In this document: piece by piece, positions 30,704-40,490 of the stretch
Layout of the letters: every line of letters begins with the position of its first letter
Numbering within the stretch: the stretch's first letter is position 1
Source: Cedecea neteri
Lineage (GTDB): Bacteria > Pseudomonadota > Gammaproteobacteria > Enterobacterales > Enterobacteriaceae
Direction of reading: 5' to 3'
NCBI RefSeq assembly: GCF_000757825.1
Contig: NZ_CP009451.1
Span: forward strand, 1,798,001-1,862,000
Length of the DNA: 64,000 bases
Program-made: the position numbers and the translations under genes
The notes under the pieces: model-generated
Seen by the model: the letters and a program-made list of their open reading frames with translations, nothing else
Database searches by the model: none
What the model was told of the DNA's origin: nothing

Positions 30704-31954
30704 TCACGCCTCAGGCTGATTGGTAATCGTCCTCGACATCGTCTCCAGCGAATCCGTCCTCATAATATAAAGCCGCTTCAGCAAGAACGGGTTATCGCCC
30801 GGCTTCACCTTGCCACGCACCGTCGTAACCGCCATATGGAAACCTGCGTCATTCGCCGCTTTCACCGCGGTATCGTTATAGCCGCCAAACGGATAGGACA
30901 GGTAAAGCACGTGCGGATTGAACTGCGACAGCGCGCGGCGCGAGTGCTCAAAATCAAACAGAATATTGTGATAACTGCGGCTCAGAAGGATCGGGCGGCG
31001 ATAGTTATCGACACGGTGCAGGAAATGGGTATGCGACTGGATATCAAAGACGCTTTGGATCGCCTCCAGCTCGGAAATGCTCATAAACTGTAGCGATTTT
31101 GGGTTCCACGGCTGCGGATGGCGCTTGATCCGTGACGAGATAATGTAAGCCGTCGCTTTGAAGTCGTACTGCTTGAGAATCGGAAACGCGTAGCGATAAA
31201 CCGACTTCAGGCCGTCATCAAAGGTGATGACCACCGAACGAGCCGGGAGGTTCATTCGGTTACGCACATAGCCTTCAAGCTGGTACATCGTCAGCGTGGT
31301 GTAGCCCATATCGCGTAGCCAGGTCATCTGGTTGCTGAAGGCAACCACCGAAGTCGTAGTGGAGGTGTGGCGGAAACGGGTATTTTCCTCATCACGCAGA
31401 ATATGATGATAGGTCAGGACCGGAATGCCGTTATCGGGCTGTGCGTCCAGGCTGCTGACGTAGCCCAGGCGGTTACCGATGCGAATCTGATACCAGGTCT
31501 GGTTCAGGCGATCTTTCAGCTTGCCGATGATCGGGTAGCGAAGATTATCCGCCAGGGTGCCAAACACCGCTGAAGAGGTGACGGGCTCGTTATAGATAGC
31601 CACATCGCGGAAGGTTATCAGGTTTTGGTTACTCAACGGCTTATTAAGATCGCCCAGCCGGTCTTCCACCCGCTGCTTACCCTTTACCGGGCCAAGATGC
31701 GCCTTGTCGATAAACCCGGTACCGAAGCCAAAGTTAAATTCATAGTAATCCGCCACCGTTGGCACGACGGCCAGGATCTGGCCCTGCCCAATTCTGCCGA
31801 CGGAAATCACGCTATCCCCCACCTGCGCCCAGATGTCGGCATCTTCAGTGGTTTGCATATATTGGGCGGGCGTGTCGTGGCTACTGAGCAGGCTGGCCTG
31901 GGCGGTACCGATGCTGATGACCAGCATGACGCAATAAACGAGGCGAGTTAACAT
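30704..31954 (-). CDS. yadE: Polysaccharide deacetylase family protein YadE
   Basis: A secreted or periplasmic protein of 416 residues (E. coli YadE 409). It has a signal peptide (about 20 residues, ending AQA), an N-terminal region with SH3-like sequence ([16 protein letters not shown]) and a C-terminal carbohydrate esterase 4 (NodB) domain from about residue 180. The NodB metal motifs are visible: [13 protein letters not shown] and LSYPFG. The natural substrate is unknown. It lies downstream of yadI on the same strand and converges on panD. Confidence 0.9.
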   Translation of the reverse strand: MLTRLVYCVMLVISIGTAQASLLSSHDTPAQYMQTTEDADIWAQVGDSVISVGRIGQGQILAVVPTVADYYEFNFGFGTGFIDKAHLGPVKGKQRVEDRLGDLNKPLSNQNLITFRDVAIYNEPVTSSAVFGTLADNLRYPIIGKLKDRLNQTWYQIRIGNRLGYVSSLDAQPDNGIPVLTYHHILRDEENTRFRHTSTTTSVVAFSNQMTWLRDMGYTTLTMYQLEGYVRNRMNLPARSVVITFDDGLKSVYRYAFPILKQYDFKATAYIISSRIKRHPQPWNPKSLQFMSISELEAIQSVFDIQSHTHFLHRVDNYRRPILLSRSYHNILFDFEHSRRALSQFNPHVLYLSYPFGGYNDTAVKAANDAGFHMAVTTVRGKVKPGDNPFLLKRLYIMRTDSLETMSRTITNQPEA

Positions 31955-32046
31955 GGCAAATTAGTCAGTTTTTTGTCGGGAAGACGGAAGGAATTCATTA
32001 TTTTAGCAAAAGCTGAGTGAATACCAACCTGAATAGATAAATGCCC

Positions 32047-32478
32047 TCAATATCTGTGCAGCAATACGAAGGGCGGATTCTTTTGCTGCTGATGCCAGAG
32101 GCTGGTTACCCCTTCCCCACCTTGCTCCACAATGAGCCGGCGAAACGCCTCGCTGGTGACGTTTTCACGCTGTTCCAGCATGACTAACAGCAGCGGAAGC
32201 GTCACGCCAGAGATGACTTCGCAGTGCTCATGCTTATGGTTCATCAGCGCTGCGGTCCGATACGGCGCTTCACCGGTAATGTCGGTCAGAAAAATGACGC
32301 CGTCGCCCGAGTCGCAATGGTGGAGCGCATCGCACATCATCCGGCTCAGCATATTGGTGCTTAATCCTTCCCAGAAATTAACCGCACTGCACTGCGACTG
32401 CGGGCCAAAACGCTGCTCGATGGCATCCAGCATCTTTTGTGCGTAGTCGTCATGTCCGGCAATGACCCAACCCAGCAT
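32047..32478 (-). CDS. yadI: PTS EIIA-type component YadI (mannose family)
   Basis: A 143-residue stand-alone EIIA domain of the mannose/fructose/sorbose PTS family. The phosphorylation histidine is H9 in VIAGHDDYA, and the GVIFLTDITGEAP and ISGVTLPLLL segments are family hallmarks. No EIIB, EIIC or EIID gene is near, so its phosphate acceptor is unknown; the same orphan arrangement exists in E. coli. It sits between the yadGH terminator and yadE. Confidence 0.9.
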   Translation of the reverse strand: MLGWVIAGHDDYAQKMLDAIEQRFGPQSQCSAVNFWEGLSTNMLSRMMCDALHHCDSGDGVIFLTDITGEAPYRTAALMNHKHEHCEVISGVTLPLLLVMLEQRENVTSEAFRRLIVEQGGEGVTSLWHQQQKNPPFVLLHRY

Positions 32479-32553
32479 AAAGCATCTCCTTTTAATGGAG
32501 CGACAGTGTGCCAGAACGTCGAATAAGTAGCCTGATGCGCATCAATATGGAGT

Positions 32554-32580
32554 AAAAAAATCCCCCTAAAGAGGGGGATT
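32554..32580 (-). terminator. yadGH terminator
   Basis: On the minus strand the stem AATCCCCC/GGGGGATT with a 6-base loop is followed by seven T, 13 bases after the yadH stop. Confidence 0.88.
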
Positions 32581-32592
32581 CAGACGGGAGTA

Positions 32593-33363
32593 TCAGGTAC
32601 GCAGACCGCGACCGCGCTGGATGAGATACCAGCACAGCAGGTAAAACACGACGATAAAGATGGCCAGCACCCCAACGGTGGTCACCAGCGGCACATCGGT
32701 AATGCCCAGGAAACCAAAGCGGAAGCCGCTGATCATGTAAACAATCGGGTTCAGGTGCGACAGCGCCTGCCAGAACGGCGGCAGCAGGGTCAGGGAGTAA
32801 AATACCCCACCCAGATAGGTCAGCGGCGTCAGCACGAAGGTCGGGATCAGGCTGATGTCATCAAAGGTTTTGGCGAAGACCGCGTTCAGCAGGCCGGCCA
32901 GCGAGAATAATACCGCCGTCAGTACCAGCGTCAGCGCCACGAACAGCCAGGAATGCACCTGGAACGGCACGAAGAACAGCGACACCGCCGTCACCAGCAC
33001 GCCCACACACAGCCCGCGCGCAACGCCGCCGCCGACATAACCCGCGATAATCACGTGCGTCGGCACCGGCGCCACCAGCAGCTCTTCAATGTTGCGCTGG
33101 AACTTGGCGCTAAAGAATGACGAAGCGACGTTGGCGTAAGCGTTGGTGATCACCGCCATCATGATCAGGCCCGGTACGATAAACTGCATATAGGTGAAGC
33201 CGTGCATTTCGCCGATACGCGAACCAATCAGGTTGCCGAAGATAATGAAGTACAGGGTCATGGTGATGACCGGCGGAACCAGCGTCTGGATCCAGATACG
33301 GGCGAAGCGGTGAACCTCTTTGGTCCAAATGCTTTTCAGCGCCACCCAGTACAGCTGCATCAT
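32593..33363 (-). CDS. yadH: ABC-2 type transporter permease YadH
   Basis: YadH is the inner-membrane part of a predicted exporter with YadG. The 256 residues carry six hydrophobic helices and the ABC-2 permease pattern (NPIVYMISGFRFGFLGI near the C terminus). The length equals E. coli YadH. The ATG overlaps the yadG stop in ATGA. The substrate is unknown; ABC-2 proteins of this group are often compared with drug or lipid/polysaccharide exporters. Confidence 0.92.
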   Translation of the reverse strand: MMQLYWVALKSIWTKEVHRFARIWIQTLVPPVITMTLYFIIFGNLIGSRIGEMHGFTYMQFIVPGLIMMAVITNAYANVASSFFSAKFQRNIEELLVAPVPTHVIIAGYVGGGVARGLCVGVLVTAVSLFFVPFQVHSWLFVALTLVLTAVLFSLAGLLNAVFAKTFDDISLIPTFVLTPLTYLGGVFYSLTLLPPFWQALSHLNPIVYMISGFRFGFLGITDVPLVTTVGVLAIFIVVFYLLCWYLIQRGRGLRT

Positions 33364-34286
33364 GACCGATCCCCTTGTTTACCGTTTACCAGCGTCACGA
33401 ACAGCTCTTCGAGACGGTTAGCTTTGTTACGCATACTTTGCACCTGGATACCCTGCGCGCTGAGCTGGCTGAACACGCTGTTAATCCCCTGCTCCCGCAG
33501 TACTTCCACCTCAAGCGTGGAGGTGTCTACCAGGCGATACTGATAGCCATCCAGCTTAGGCAATGGGCTCTTCGGCGCCAGATCCAGGATGAAGGTTTCT
33601 GATTTCAGCTTGGAAAGCAGCGATTTCATCGAAGTGTTCTCTACCAGTTCACCGCGCTGGATAATGCCGATGTTGCGGCACAGCATTTCGGCCTCTTCCA
33701 GATAGTGGGTGGTCAGAATAATGGTGGTGCCTTTATCGTTAAGATCTTTCAGGAACCCCCACATTGAGCGGCGAAGTTCAATGTCTACGCCAGCGGTTGG
33801 TTCATCCAGAATCAGCAGCTTTGGCTCGTGCATCAGCGCGCGAGCAATCATCAGGCGGCGCTTCATCCCACCGGAAAGCATACGGGCACGTTCGTTGCGT
33901 TTTTCCCACAGATCGAGCTGTTTTAAATACTTTTCACTACGCGCTATCGCTTCGCTGCGCTCAACGCCGTAGTAGCCCGCCTGATGCACGACTATCTGCT
34001 GCACCGTCTCAAACGGGTTGAAGTTGAATTCCTGCGGGACCAGGCCGAGCTGGCGCTTGGCGTTAACCACGTCTTTTTGCAGGTCGTAACCAAACACCCG
34101 CACGCGGCCGGAGGTTTTATTCACCAGCGAGCTGATGATGCCGATAGTGGTGGATTTGCCCGCACCGTTAGGGCCGAGCAGCGCATAAAAATCGCCCGCC
34201 TCAACACGAAGATCTATGCCGCGCAGCGCCTGGACGCCACCGTGATAGGTTTTCGTTAACTGTTCCAGTTCCAATGCAATTGTCAT
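33360..34286 (-). CDS. yadG: ABC transporter ATP-binding protein YadG
   Basis: This is the ATPase partner of YadH, 308 residues as in E. coli. Walker A GPNGAGKST (about 38-46), signature LSGGMKRRL, Walker B LLILDEPTAG and the switch histidine in TTHYLEE are present. The C-terminal 80 residues form the extension usual for exporter ATPases. It is divergent from can across 97 bases and couples to yadH by a four-base overlap. Confidence 0.93.
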   Translation of the reverse strand: MTIALELEQLTKTYHGGVQALRGIDLRVEAGDFYALLGPNGAGKSTTIGIISSLVNKTSGRVRVFGYDLQKDVVNAKRQLGLVPQEFNFNPFETVQQIVVHQAGYYGVERSEAIARSEKYLKQLDLWEKRNERARMLSGGMKRRLMIARALMHEPKLLILDEPTAGVDIELRRSMWGFLKDLNDKGTTIILTTHYLEEAEMLCRNIGIIQRGELVENTSMKSLLSKLKSETFILDLAPKSPLPKLDGYQYRLVDTSTLEVEVLREQGINSVFSQLSAQGIQVQSMRNKANRLEELFVTLVNGKQGDRS

Positions 34287-34383
34287 GGATATTCGCTTAC
34301 CTTATTCGGTACTTGTTTGAAAATTCGTTGAGTTACCCTATATTACCCCATCGCACTTCTCGGGTGACAGGCGTTAACCTCAC

Positions 34384-35064
34384 ATGAAAGATATTGATTC
34401 CCTTATCAGCAATAATGAACTTTGGTCAAAAATGCTGGTTGAGGAAGACCCCGGTTTCTTCGAAAGGCTTGCCCAGGCACAAAAACCCCGCTTTCTCTGG
34501 ATTGGCTGCTCCGACAGCCGCGTTCCCGCTGAACGCCTTACCGGCCTGGAACCAGGCGAACTCTTCGTTCACCGCAACGTGGCAAACCTGGTTGTTCATA
34601 CCGACCTGAACTGCCTTTCCGTTGTGCAGTACGCCGTAGACGTGCTTGAAGTTGAGCACATTATTATTTGCGGTCACTACGGATGCGGCGGCGTGCAGGC
34701 TGCGGTAGAGAACCCGGAGCTGGGCTTAATTAACAACTGGCTGCTGCACATTCGCGACCTGTGGTTCAAGCATAGTTCGCTCTTAGGGGAACTGGCACCG
34801 GAACAGCGGATGGATACGCTCTGTGAACTGAACGTCATGGAGCAGGTGTACAACATCGGCCATTCCACCATCATGCAGTCTGCCTGGAAACGCGGCCAGA
34901 AAGTCACGGTTCACGGCTGGGTCTATGGGATTCACGACGGACGCCTGCGCGACCTCGAAGTGACGGCCACCAGCCGTGAGTCGCTTGAGCAGGGTTACCG
35001 CAGCGGGATTTCCAATCTGAAAAATACCCACCATAGCCACCGGAATCGCGCAGCTTCGCAGTAA
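34384..35064 (+). CDS. can: Beta-class carbonic anhydrase Can (CynT2)
   Basis: Can interconverts CO2 and bicarbonate and is needed for growth in air because carboxylases require bicarbonate. The zinc ligands C42, H98 and C101 and the catalytic D44-R46 dyad (GCSDSR, GHYGCGG) are present. It has 226 residues against 220 in E. coli; the extra residues are at the C terminus ([11 protein letters not shown]). It is followed by a terminator shared with hpt. Confidence 0.97.
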   Translation: MKDIDSLISNNELWSKMLVEEDPGFFERLAQAQKPRFLWIGCSDSRVPAERLTGLEPGELFVHRNVANLVVHTDLNCLSVVQYAVDVLEVEHIIICGHYGCGGVQAAVENPELGLINNWLLHIRDLWFKHSSLLGELAPEQRMDTLCELNVMEQVYNIGHSTIMQSAWKRGQKVTVHGWVYGIHDGRLRDLEVTATSRESLEQGYRSGISNLKNTHHSHRNRAASQ

Positions 35065-35084
35065 TCCCGGCAAAAGTGGATAGC

Positions 35085-35110
35085 AAAAAGGGCCCTTAAG
35101 GCCCTTTTTT
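35085..35110. terminator. Shared terminator between can and hpt
   Basis: Stem AAAAAGGGCC/GGCCCTTTTT with a five-base loop, followed by a further T. The A and T arms make it usable on both strands. Confidence 0.88.
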
Positions 35111-35125
35111 GTTAGCTAGCGACTT

Positions 35126-35662
35126 TTACTCGTCGAGCATAACCACTTTGCCGACGAACGGCAGGTGGCGATAGCGCTGGGCGTAGTCGATGCCGTAGCC
35201 CACAACGAACTCGTCCGGAATAGAGAAACCAACGTATTCAACGTTAACGTTCACTTCGCGGCGGGTTGGTTTGTCCAGCAGCGTACAAATGGCCAGAGAT
35301 TTTGGCTCGCGCAGGCTCAGGATTTCACGCACTTTGCTCAGGGTATTGCCGGAGTCGATAATGTCTTCGACGATCAGCACGTCTTTCCCGCGAATGTCTT
35401 CATCCAGGTCTTTGAGGATTTTTACGTCACGAGTGGTGGACATGCCGCTGCCGTAGCTGGAGGCGGTCATAAAATCGACTTCGTGGGATACCTGCACTTC
35501 ACGGCACAGATCCGCCATAAACATAAATGAACCGCGCAGCAGACCTACCAGCACCATATCACTGCCGCTGTCGCGATAGTGTTCGGTGATTTGACGACCC
35601 AGTTCAGCAACACGGGCTTTGATCTCCGCTTCCGGGATCATCACTTCAACAGTATGTTTCAT
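35126..35662 (-). CDS. hpt: Hypoxanthine phosphoribosyltransferase Hpt
   Basis: Hpt salvages hypoxanthine (and guanine less well) to nucleotides with PRPP. The PRPP-binding signature [14 protein letters not shown] (about residues 97-110) and the LLRGSFMF loop are clear. The start at 35662 gives MKHTVEV and 178 residues; the ATG at 35674 would give the 182-residue form (MVRYMKHT) and neither has a good ribosome site. The frame stays open to 35776 but that part is leader. A TATACT -10 box on the minus strand at 35740-35745 would place the start near 35733. A CRP site lies about 65 bases upstream of that point. Confidence 0.95.
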   Translation of the reverse strand: MKHTVEVMIPEAEIKARVAELGRQITEHYRDSGSDMVLVGLLRGSFMFMADLCREVQVSHEVDFMTASSYGSGMSTTRDVKILKDLDEDIRGKDVLIVEDIIDSGNTLSKVREILSLREPKSLAICTLLDKPTRREVNVNVEYVGFSIPDEFVVGYGIDYAQRYRHLPFVGKVVMLDE

Positions 35663-35790
35663 ATATCTAACCATATGATTTAAAAACAAATCATTTAATG
35701 CTGGTGAACCTGCAGCCAACACAAAATATTGAGGCGAGGAGTATACCAGCAAATGGCCTTCACATCCGCACTTCAAAAAAAAGCCATAAA

Positions 35791-35806
35791 TGTGACAACC
35801 ATCACA
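35791..35806. promoter_or_regulatory. Perfect CRP-binding core between hpt and gcd
   Basis: TGTGA-N6-TCACA is present without a mismatch, flanked by AAA on the left. Its centre (35798/35799) lies about 32 bases before the inferred gcd start and about 65 bases before the inferred hpt start. The first position covers the gcd -35 region and suggests repression, which agrees with reported negative control of E. coli gcd by cAMP-CRP; the second is a class I activating distance for hpt. The regulatory outcomes are inferred. Confidence 0.8.
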
Positions 35807-35818
35807 CTTGTTAATAAC

Positions 35819-35824
35819 TATAAT
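35819..35824 (+). promoter_or_regulatory. Likely -10 box of gcd
   Basis: A perfect TATAAT hexamer 35 bases before the gcd GTG. The matching -35 region (about 35796-35801) falls inside the CRP site and has no consensus. Confidence 0.55.
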
Positions 35825-35858
35825 TAAATGCTATCAAACCTTTATGAGTGTGATAATT

Positions 35859-38249
35859 GTGAATACAAATAAAACCGGATCGCAACTATTTGTGACCCTC
35901 TCAGCCCTCTTTGCCGTTCTTTGCGGGCTCTATTTACTCTTTGGCGGGATATGGTTAGTGGCTATCGGCGGGTCGTGGTATTACCCGATCGCCGGCCTGG
36001 TGATGCTCGGCGTCGCCTGGCTGCTGTGGAAAAGCAAAGCCTCTGCGCTTTGGCTCTACGCAGCCCTGCTACTGTGTACTATGGCCTGGGGCGTCTGGGA
36101 AGTCGGCTTCGACTTCTGGGCGCTGACGCCACGCTGCGACGTGCTGGTGTTCTTCGGCGTCTGGCTTCTGCTGCCGTTTGTGTCTCGCCGCCTGGTAATT
36201 CCAGCAAGCGGCGCGGCGGCATCGCTGGTGGTTTCCCTGTTGATTACCGCCGTTGTGCTGGTCTGGGCGGGCTTTAACGACCCGCAAGAGATCAACGGTA
36301 CGCTGCAGTTGGATAACACCGCCGCTGCCGCCGGGTCTTCAATTCCTGATGCCGACTGGCCAGCTTATGGCCGCAATCAGGAAGGGCAGCGTTTCTCTCC
36401 GCTCAAGCAGATCACCACCCAAAACGTGGGCCAGCTGAAGGAAGCCTGGCGCTTCCAGACCGGCGACGTGAAGCGTGCTACCGACCCGGGCGAAATCACC
36501 AACGAAGTCACCCCGATCAAAATTCGGGACATGCTTTACCTGTGTACCGCGCACCAGCAGCTGTTCGCGCTGGATGCGTCTACCGGGAAAGAGAAGTGGA
36601 AGTTTGACCCTCAGTTAAATACCGATCCTTCGTTCCAGCACGTGACCTGCCGGGGAGTTTCTTACCACGAGGCCACCGCAGACAACGCCTCTGCGGACGT
36701 TGTGGCCGACTGTCCTCGCCGCATTATTCTGCCGGTGAACGACGGTCGCTTGTTTGCTCTTAATGCCGACACCGGCAAGCTGTGTGAGAGCTTTGCGAAC
36801 AAAGGCATCCTGAACCTGCAAACCAATCAGCCGGTGACCACGCCAGGGATGTATGAGCCGACTTCACCGCCTATCGTGACCGACAAGGTGATTGTGATTG
36901 CCGGGGCGGTGACCGATAACTTTTCCACTCGCGAACCTTCCGGCGTGATACGTGGTTTTGACGTTAACACCGGTAAACTGCTGTGGGCGTTTGACCCAGG
37001 CGCGAAAGATCCAAACGCTATCCCGGATGACGGGCATCATTACACGCTGAACTCCCCGAACTCGTGGGCTCCGGCGGCTTATGACGCAAAACTGGATCTG
37101 GTTTATCTGCCGATGGGCGTGACTACGCCGGACATCTGGGGCGGCAACCGCACGCCTGAGCAGGAGCGTTACGCCAGCAGCATTGTGGCGCTGAATGCCA
37201 CCACCGGTAAGCTGGCCTGGTCCTATCAGACCGTACACCACGACCTGTGGGATATGGACATGCCTGCCCAGCCAACCCTTGCCGACATCACCGACAAGAG
37301 CGGCAATAAGGTTCCGGTAGTCTACGCTCCGGCCAAAACCGGCAATATCTTCGTGCTGGATCGTCGCGACGGTAAGTTAGTGGTTCCTGCGCCGGAACAA
37401 CCGGTCCCGCAGGGCGCCGCTAAAGGTGACCATGTTTCCCCTACTCAGCCGTTCTCCGAGCTGACCTTCCGTCCGAAGAAAGATCTGAGCGGCGCGGATA
37501 TGTGGGGCGCAACCATGTTTGACCAGCTGGTGTGCCGAGTGATGTTCCACAGCATGCGCTATGAAGGCATCTTTACCCCGCCTTCAGAGAAAGGAACGCT
37601 GGTCTTCCCGGGTAACCTGGGCATGTTCGAGTGGGGCGGGATTTCCGTTGACCCGAATAACCAGGTCGCGATGACCAACCCAATGGCGCTGCCGTTCGTG
37701 TCTAAGCTGATTCCACGTGGCCCTGGCAACCCAATGGAGCCGCCAAAAGACGCCAAAGGTTCAGGCACTGAATCCGGCGTTCAGCCGCAGTACGGCGTGC
37801 CGTATGGCGTCACGCTGAACCCGTTCCTGTCGCCGCTCGGCCTGCCGTGTAAACAACCAGCCTGGGGCTACATCTCCGGCGTTGACCTGAAAACCAACGA
37901 GATCGTGTGGAAGAAACGCATTGGTACCGTGGAAGACAGCATGCCGTTCCCAACCGGGATCCCAATGAAATTCCGCATGGGGATGCCGATGCTGGGTGGC
38001 CCAATCTCCACCGCTGGTAACGTGATGTTCATTGGCGCAACCGCAGATAACTACCTGCGCGCGTTTGATATGCGTGACGGGAAACAGCTGTGGGAAGCGC
38101 GTCTGCCAGCAGGTGGGCAGGCTACGCCGATGACGTATGAAGTTAACGGTAAGCAGTACGTGGTGATTTCCGCAGGCGGCCATGGCTCCTTCGGCACCAA
38201 GATGGGTGATTATATCGTGGCGTACGCTCTACCGGACGACGCGAAGTAA
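35859..38249 (+). CDS. gcd: Quinoprotein (PQQ) membrane glucose dehydrogenase Gcd
   Basis: Gcd oxidises glucose to gluconolactone in the periplasm and passes electrons to ubiquinone. The first about 145 residues hold five membrane helices; the rest is an eight-bladed PQQ propeller with tryptophan-docking repeats (ALDASTGKEKW, ALNATTGKLAW, GVDLKTNEIVW) and the terminal HGSFGTKMGDYIVAYALP. The start is GTG at 35859, giving 796 residues, exactly the E. coli length, with GAGTG eight bases upstream; an ATG at 35844 has no ribosome site. No pqq synthesis genes are in this window, so it is unknown whether the enzyme is active without added cofactor. Confidence 0.96.
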   Translation: MNTNKTGSQLFVTLSALFAVLCGLYLLFGGIWLVAIGGSWYYPIAGLVMLGVAWLLWKSKASALWLYAALLLCTMAWGVWEVGFDFWALTPRCDVLVFFGVWLLLPFVSRRLVIPASGAAASLVVSLLITAVVLVWAGFNDPQEINGTLQLDNTAAAAGSSIPDADWPAYGRNQEGQRFSPLKQITTQNVGQLKEAWRFQTGDVKRATDPGEITNEVTPIKIRDMLYLCTAHQQLFALDASTGKEKWKFDPQLNTDPSFQHVTCRGVSYHEATADNASADVVADCPRRIILPVNDGRLFALNADTGKLCESFANKGILNLQTNQPVTTPGMYEPTSPPIVTDKVIVIAGAVTDNFSTREPSGVIRGFDVNTGKLLWAFDPGAKDPNAIPDDGHHYTLNSPNSWAPAAYDAKLDLVYLPMGVTTPDIWGGNRTPEQERYASSIVALNATTGKLAWSYQTVHHDLWDMDMPAQPTLADITDKSGNKVPVVYAPAKTGNIFVLDRRDGKLVVPAPEQPVPQGAAKGDHVSPTQPFSELTFRPKKDLSGADMWGATMFDQLVCRVMFHSMRYEGIFTPPSEKGTLVFPGNLGMFEWGGISVDPNNQVAMTNPMALPFVSKLIPRGPGNPMEPPKDAKGSGTESGVQPQYGVPYGVTLNPFLSPLGLPCKQPAWGYISGVDLKTNEIVWKKRIGTVEDSMPFPTGIPMKFRMGMPMLGGPISTAGNVMFIGATADNYLRAFDMRDGKQLWEARLPAGGQATPMTYEVNGKQYVVISAGGHGSFGTKMGDYIVAYALPDDAK

Positions 38250-38268
38250 CTCATTGCTGTAACGCATT

Positions 38269-38300
38269 GCGGGTGGCTCAGGCCACCCGCTCTTGCTTTT
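38269..38300. terminator. Shared terminator between gcd and cueO
   Basis: A 9-bp perfect stem (GCGGGTGGC/GCCACCCGC) with loop TCAG, followed by TCTTGCTTTT. It lies between the convergent gcd and cueO stops. Confidence 0.75.
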
Positions 38301-39891
38301 ACGCGACGGTAAAACCGAGCATCATCCCGGTATCTTCATGCTCCAAAAGATGGCAGTGCGCCATATAGGCCGCTTCCTTCGGTGCGGCATGATCGAACTT
38401 CACCAGCACTTCGCTGCGCGCGCCTTCCACCTTCACCGTGTCTTTCCAGCCCTGACGATGTGCCGCCACCGGCCTGCCGTTCTCTGACAGAATGCGGAAC
38501 TGGGTACCGTGAATATGGAACGGGTGGAGCATCATGTCGCCTTCCCCTGATATCGTCCATTTCTCGTACTTCCCCTTTTGCGCAGCAAACGCCGGAGTTG
38601 CCATATCAAAGGCTTTACCATTGATTTTGTTCGCGTTGTGGAAATCAAACCCGTGGCTCATGCCACCGTGGTTCATATTTCCCATACTGCCGTGGTCCAT
38701 ATTTTTCATGTTGCCATGATCCATATTGCCCATACTGCCGTGGCCGTCCATCGACATGCCTGCCATAGCCTGCATGCCGTATTTATCCATCAACGCCTGC
38801 ATCCCCATCATGTCGAGCATCGGATCCATCATCAGCTGCAGCCAGCGTTCCGTCACGCCCTCCAGCGACGGTAGCGCAGGCACGTTGACCAGCTTGTCAG
38901 GCAACGTACCGGAGGCAGCGATGATCAGCGGCTGGATGTGAACAATCGGCGCTGGCTTATCAAATGGCGCCACGGTCATGCCCATTTGCTTCACCGGCAG
39001 GGTGACGATATCAAATGGCTTGCCGTCACGGGTATCCACCAGCACTTCAAACCGTTCGCCCATCAGCAATTCCAGCTCGGTGACTTTTACCGGCTCGGCC
39101 AGCAGCCCGCCGTCGCTGGCAATAACATAGAGAGGACGATTATCGCTGGCGGCAATATTCAGAGAGCGGGCATTGCAGCCGTTAAGCAAGCGCAGACGCA
39201 GCCAGCCGCGCGGATTGGAATGCTGCGGATAAACGGCACCGTTGCACAATAGCGTATCGCCGAACCAGCCTACGGCCGCGCTCATGACGTCCAGCTGGTA
39301 GTCAATCTCGCCGTCTTTACCGAAACGTTTGTCCTGGATAATCAGCGGAATATCATCAATTCCCCACTGCTTCGGCAGCATTAACTGAGCGCTTTCGTTA
39401 TCCTCAATCAGCACCAGCCCGCCAAGCCCCATGGCAACCTGATGCCCGGTTTTGCCATGCTGATGCGGGTGGAACCAGCAGGTCGCCGCCCGCTGCTGCG
39501 GCGTAAAAGTCACGCTCCGCTTTGCACCCGCCGCGATAACGCCCTGTGGGCCGCCGTCAACCTCACCGCCGACTTCAAGCCCATGCCAGTGCACGGTAGT
39601 TTCTTCTGCCAGGTTATTATGGATATCAACCGTGACCGCTTCGCCCTGAGTCAGCCTGAGCGCCGGGCCTAGCAGCGAACCGTTGTAGCCCCAGGTTGTA
39701 GCCGTTTTACCGGCAAAAACGCTCTTTCCTGCATTAACGCTGAGACTGATGCTATTTTTAGCATCAGGGGCAAGCAAAGGCGGGACAGGCAACGCCGGAC
39801 GATCGGCCGCCAGCACGGTACGGCTCCAGAGTGGCAGCGCGCTGAAAGCCCCGAGTGCCGCGGTATATTTCAAAAAATTACGGCGATGCAT
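38299..39891 (-). CDS. cueO: Multicopper oxidase CueO with enlarged Met/His-rich segment
   Basis: CueO oxidises Cu(I) to the less toxic Cu(II) in the periplasm. The 530-residue precursor starts with a twin-arginine signal (RRNFLK, cleaved near VLA|ADR). The copper motifs [22 protein letters not shown] and [14 protein letters not shown] are intact. The methionine-rich insert before the last domain (about 38650-38830) is longer than in E. coli (516 residues in total) and contains a 16-residue repeat built on HGSMGNM and HGNMKNM. A CueR-type promoter stands upstream. It converges on gcd. Confidence 0.97.
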   Translation of the reverse strand: MHRRNFLKYTAALGAFSALPLWSRTVLAADRPALPVPPLLAPDAKNSISLSVNAGKSVFAGKTATTWGYNGSLLGPALRLTQGEAVTVDIHNNLAEETTVHWHGLEVGGEVDGGPQGVIAAGAKRSVTFTPQQRAATCWFHPHQHGKTGHQVAMGLGGLVLIEDNESAQLMLPKQWGIDDIPLIIQDKRFGKDGEIDYQLDVMSAAVGWFGDTLLCNGAVYPQHSNPRGWLRLRLLNGCNARSLNIAASDNRPLYVIASDGGLLAEPVKVTELELLMGERFEVLVDTRDGKPFDIVTLPVKQMGMTVAPFDKPAPIVHIQPLIIAASGTLPDKLVNVPALPSLEGVTERWLQLMMDPMLDMMGMQALMDKYGMQAMAGMSMDGHGSMGNMDHGNMKNMDHGSMGNMNHGGMSHGFDFHNANKINGKAFDMATPAFAAQKGKYEKWTISGEGDMMLHPFHIHGTQFRILSENGRPVAAHRQGWKDTVKVEGARSEVLVKFDHAAPKEAAYMAHCHLLEHEDTGMMLGFTVA

Positions 39892-39924
39892 AGTCAGTTC
39901 CTTTCGTTGGCATACTTGGTGGCG

Positions 39925-39955
39925 AGCATAAACCTTTCCCTAACGGTAAGGTCAA
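39925..39955 (-). promoter_or_regulatory. CueR-type (MerR family) promoter of cueO
   Basis: On the minus strand TTGACC (39950-39955) and TATGCT (39925-39930) are 19 bases apart, the stretched spacing of MerR-family promoters. The spacer holds the dyad ACCTTACC-N5-GGAAAGGT, with seven of eight arm positions paired. Activation by CueR with Cu(I) is inferred from the E. coli homologue. Confidence 0.8.
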
Positions 39956-40035
39956 GTTTTACGCTCATAATAAATATCGTCGACGCCCTTTTAACTGTGT
40001 TAACGTTTCGTATCTGAGAAAAAGTGGTAGACGTG

Positions 40036-40383
40036 ATGAAGATGGGAGTTAGGGCGTTATTACTGGGCGTATTGCTGGCTTTTTCTACCAGCAGCCTGGC
40101 GCTAAGCGAGTCTGAAGCAGAGGATATGGCCGATCTGACTGCGGTGTTTGTGTTCTTAAAAAATGATTGTGGCTACCAAAATCTCCCGAACGGCCAGATC
40201 CGACGCGCTCTGGTGTTTTTTGCCCAGCAAAATCAATGGGATCTCACTAATTACGATAGCTGGAACATGAAAGCGCTGGGTGAAGACAGCTATAAAGATT
40301 TGAGCGGTATCGCTATTCCCACTGCAACAAAATGCAAATCTCTGGCAAGGGACTCCTTAAGCCTGCTGGCCTACGTCAAGTAA
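40036..40383 (+). CDS. yacC: PulS/OutS-type pilotin-like protein YacC
   Basis: A small exported protein that matches YacC of E. coli in sequence and length (115 residues). It has an N-terminal hydrophobic signal (cleavage probably after SLA) and a mature part with two cysteines (DCGYQNL and TKCKSLA). The PulS/OutS family contains pilotins that guide type II secretion secretins to the outer membrane, but no secretin gene is near and YacC has no proven role. There is no lipobox cysteine at the cleavage point. The start is taken as ATG at 40036; GTG codons at 40024 and 40033 are alternatives. Confidence 0.85.
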   Translation: MKMGVRALLLGVLLAFSTSSLALSESEAEDMADLTAVFVFLKNDCGYQNLPNGQIRRALVFFAQQNQWDLTNYDSWNMKALGEDSYKDLSGIAIPTATKCKSLARDSLSLLAYVK

Positions 40384-40411
40384 CCTTCCCTCTCTCGCCG
40401 ATGCTGAAATG

Positions 40412-40433
40412 TTGACCGTGCACCCACGGTCAA
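40412..40433 (+). other. Perfect hairpin between yacC and speE
   Basis: A 9-bp perfect inverted repeat (TTGACCGTG/CACGGTCAA) with loop CACC lies 28 bases after the yacC stop and 57 bases before speE. It is followed by TGTTGGC, not a T run. It could end or protect the yacC mRNA, or bind a dimeric regulator. Confidence 0.45.
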
Positions 40434-40490
40434 TGTTGGCTATCATGTTACGCCGGATTTACAACGGTGTTAACAGAGGAGGCATCCCCG

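Noticed and set aside
33764..34021. Short frames opposite yadG
   Set aside because: They lack ribosome sites and overlap the fully conserved ATPase gene on the other strand.
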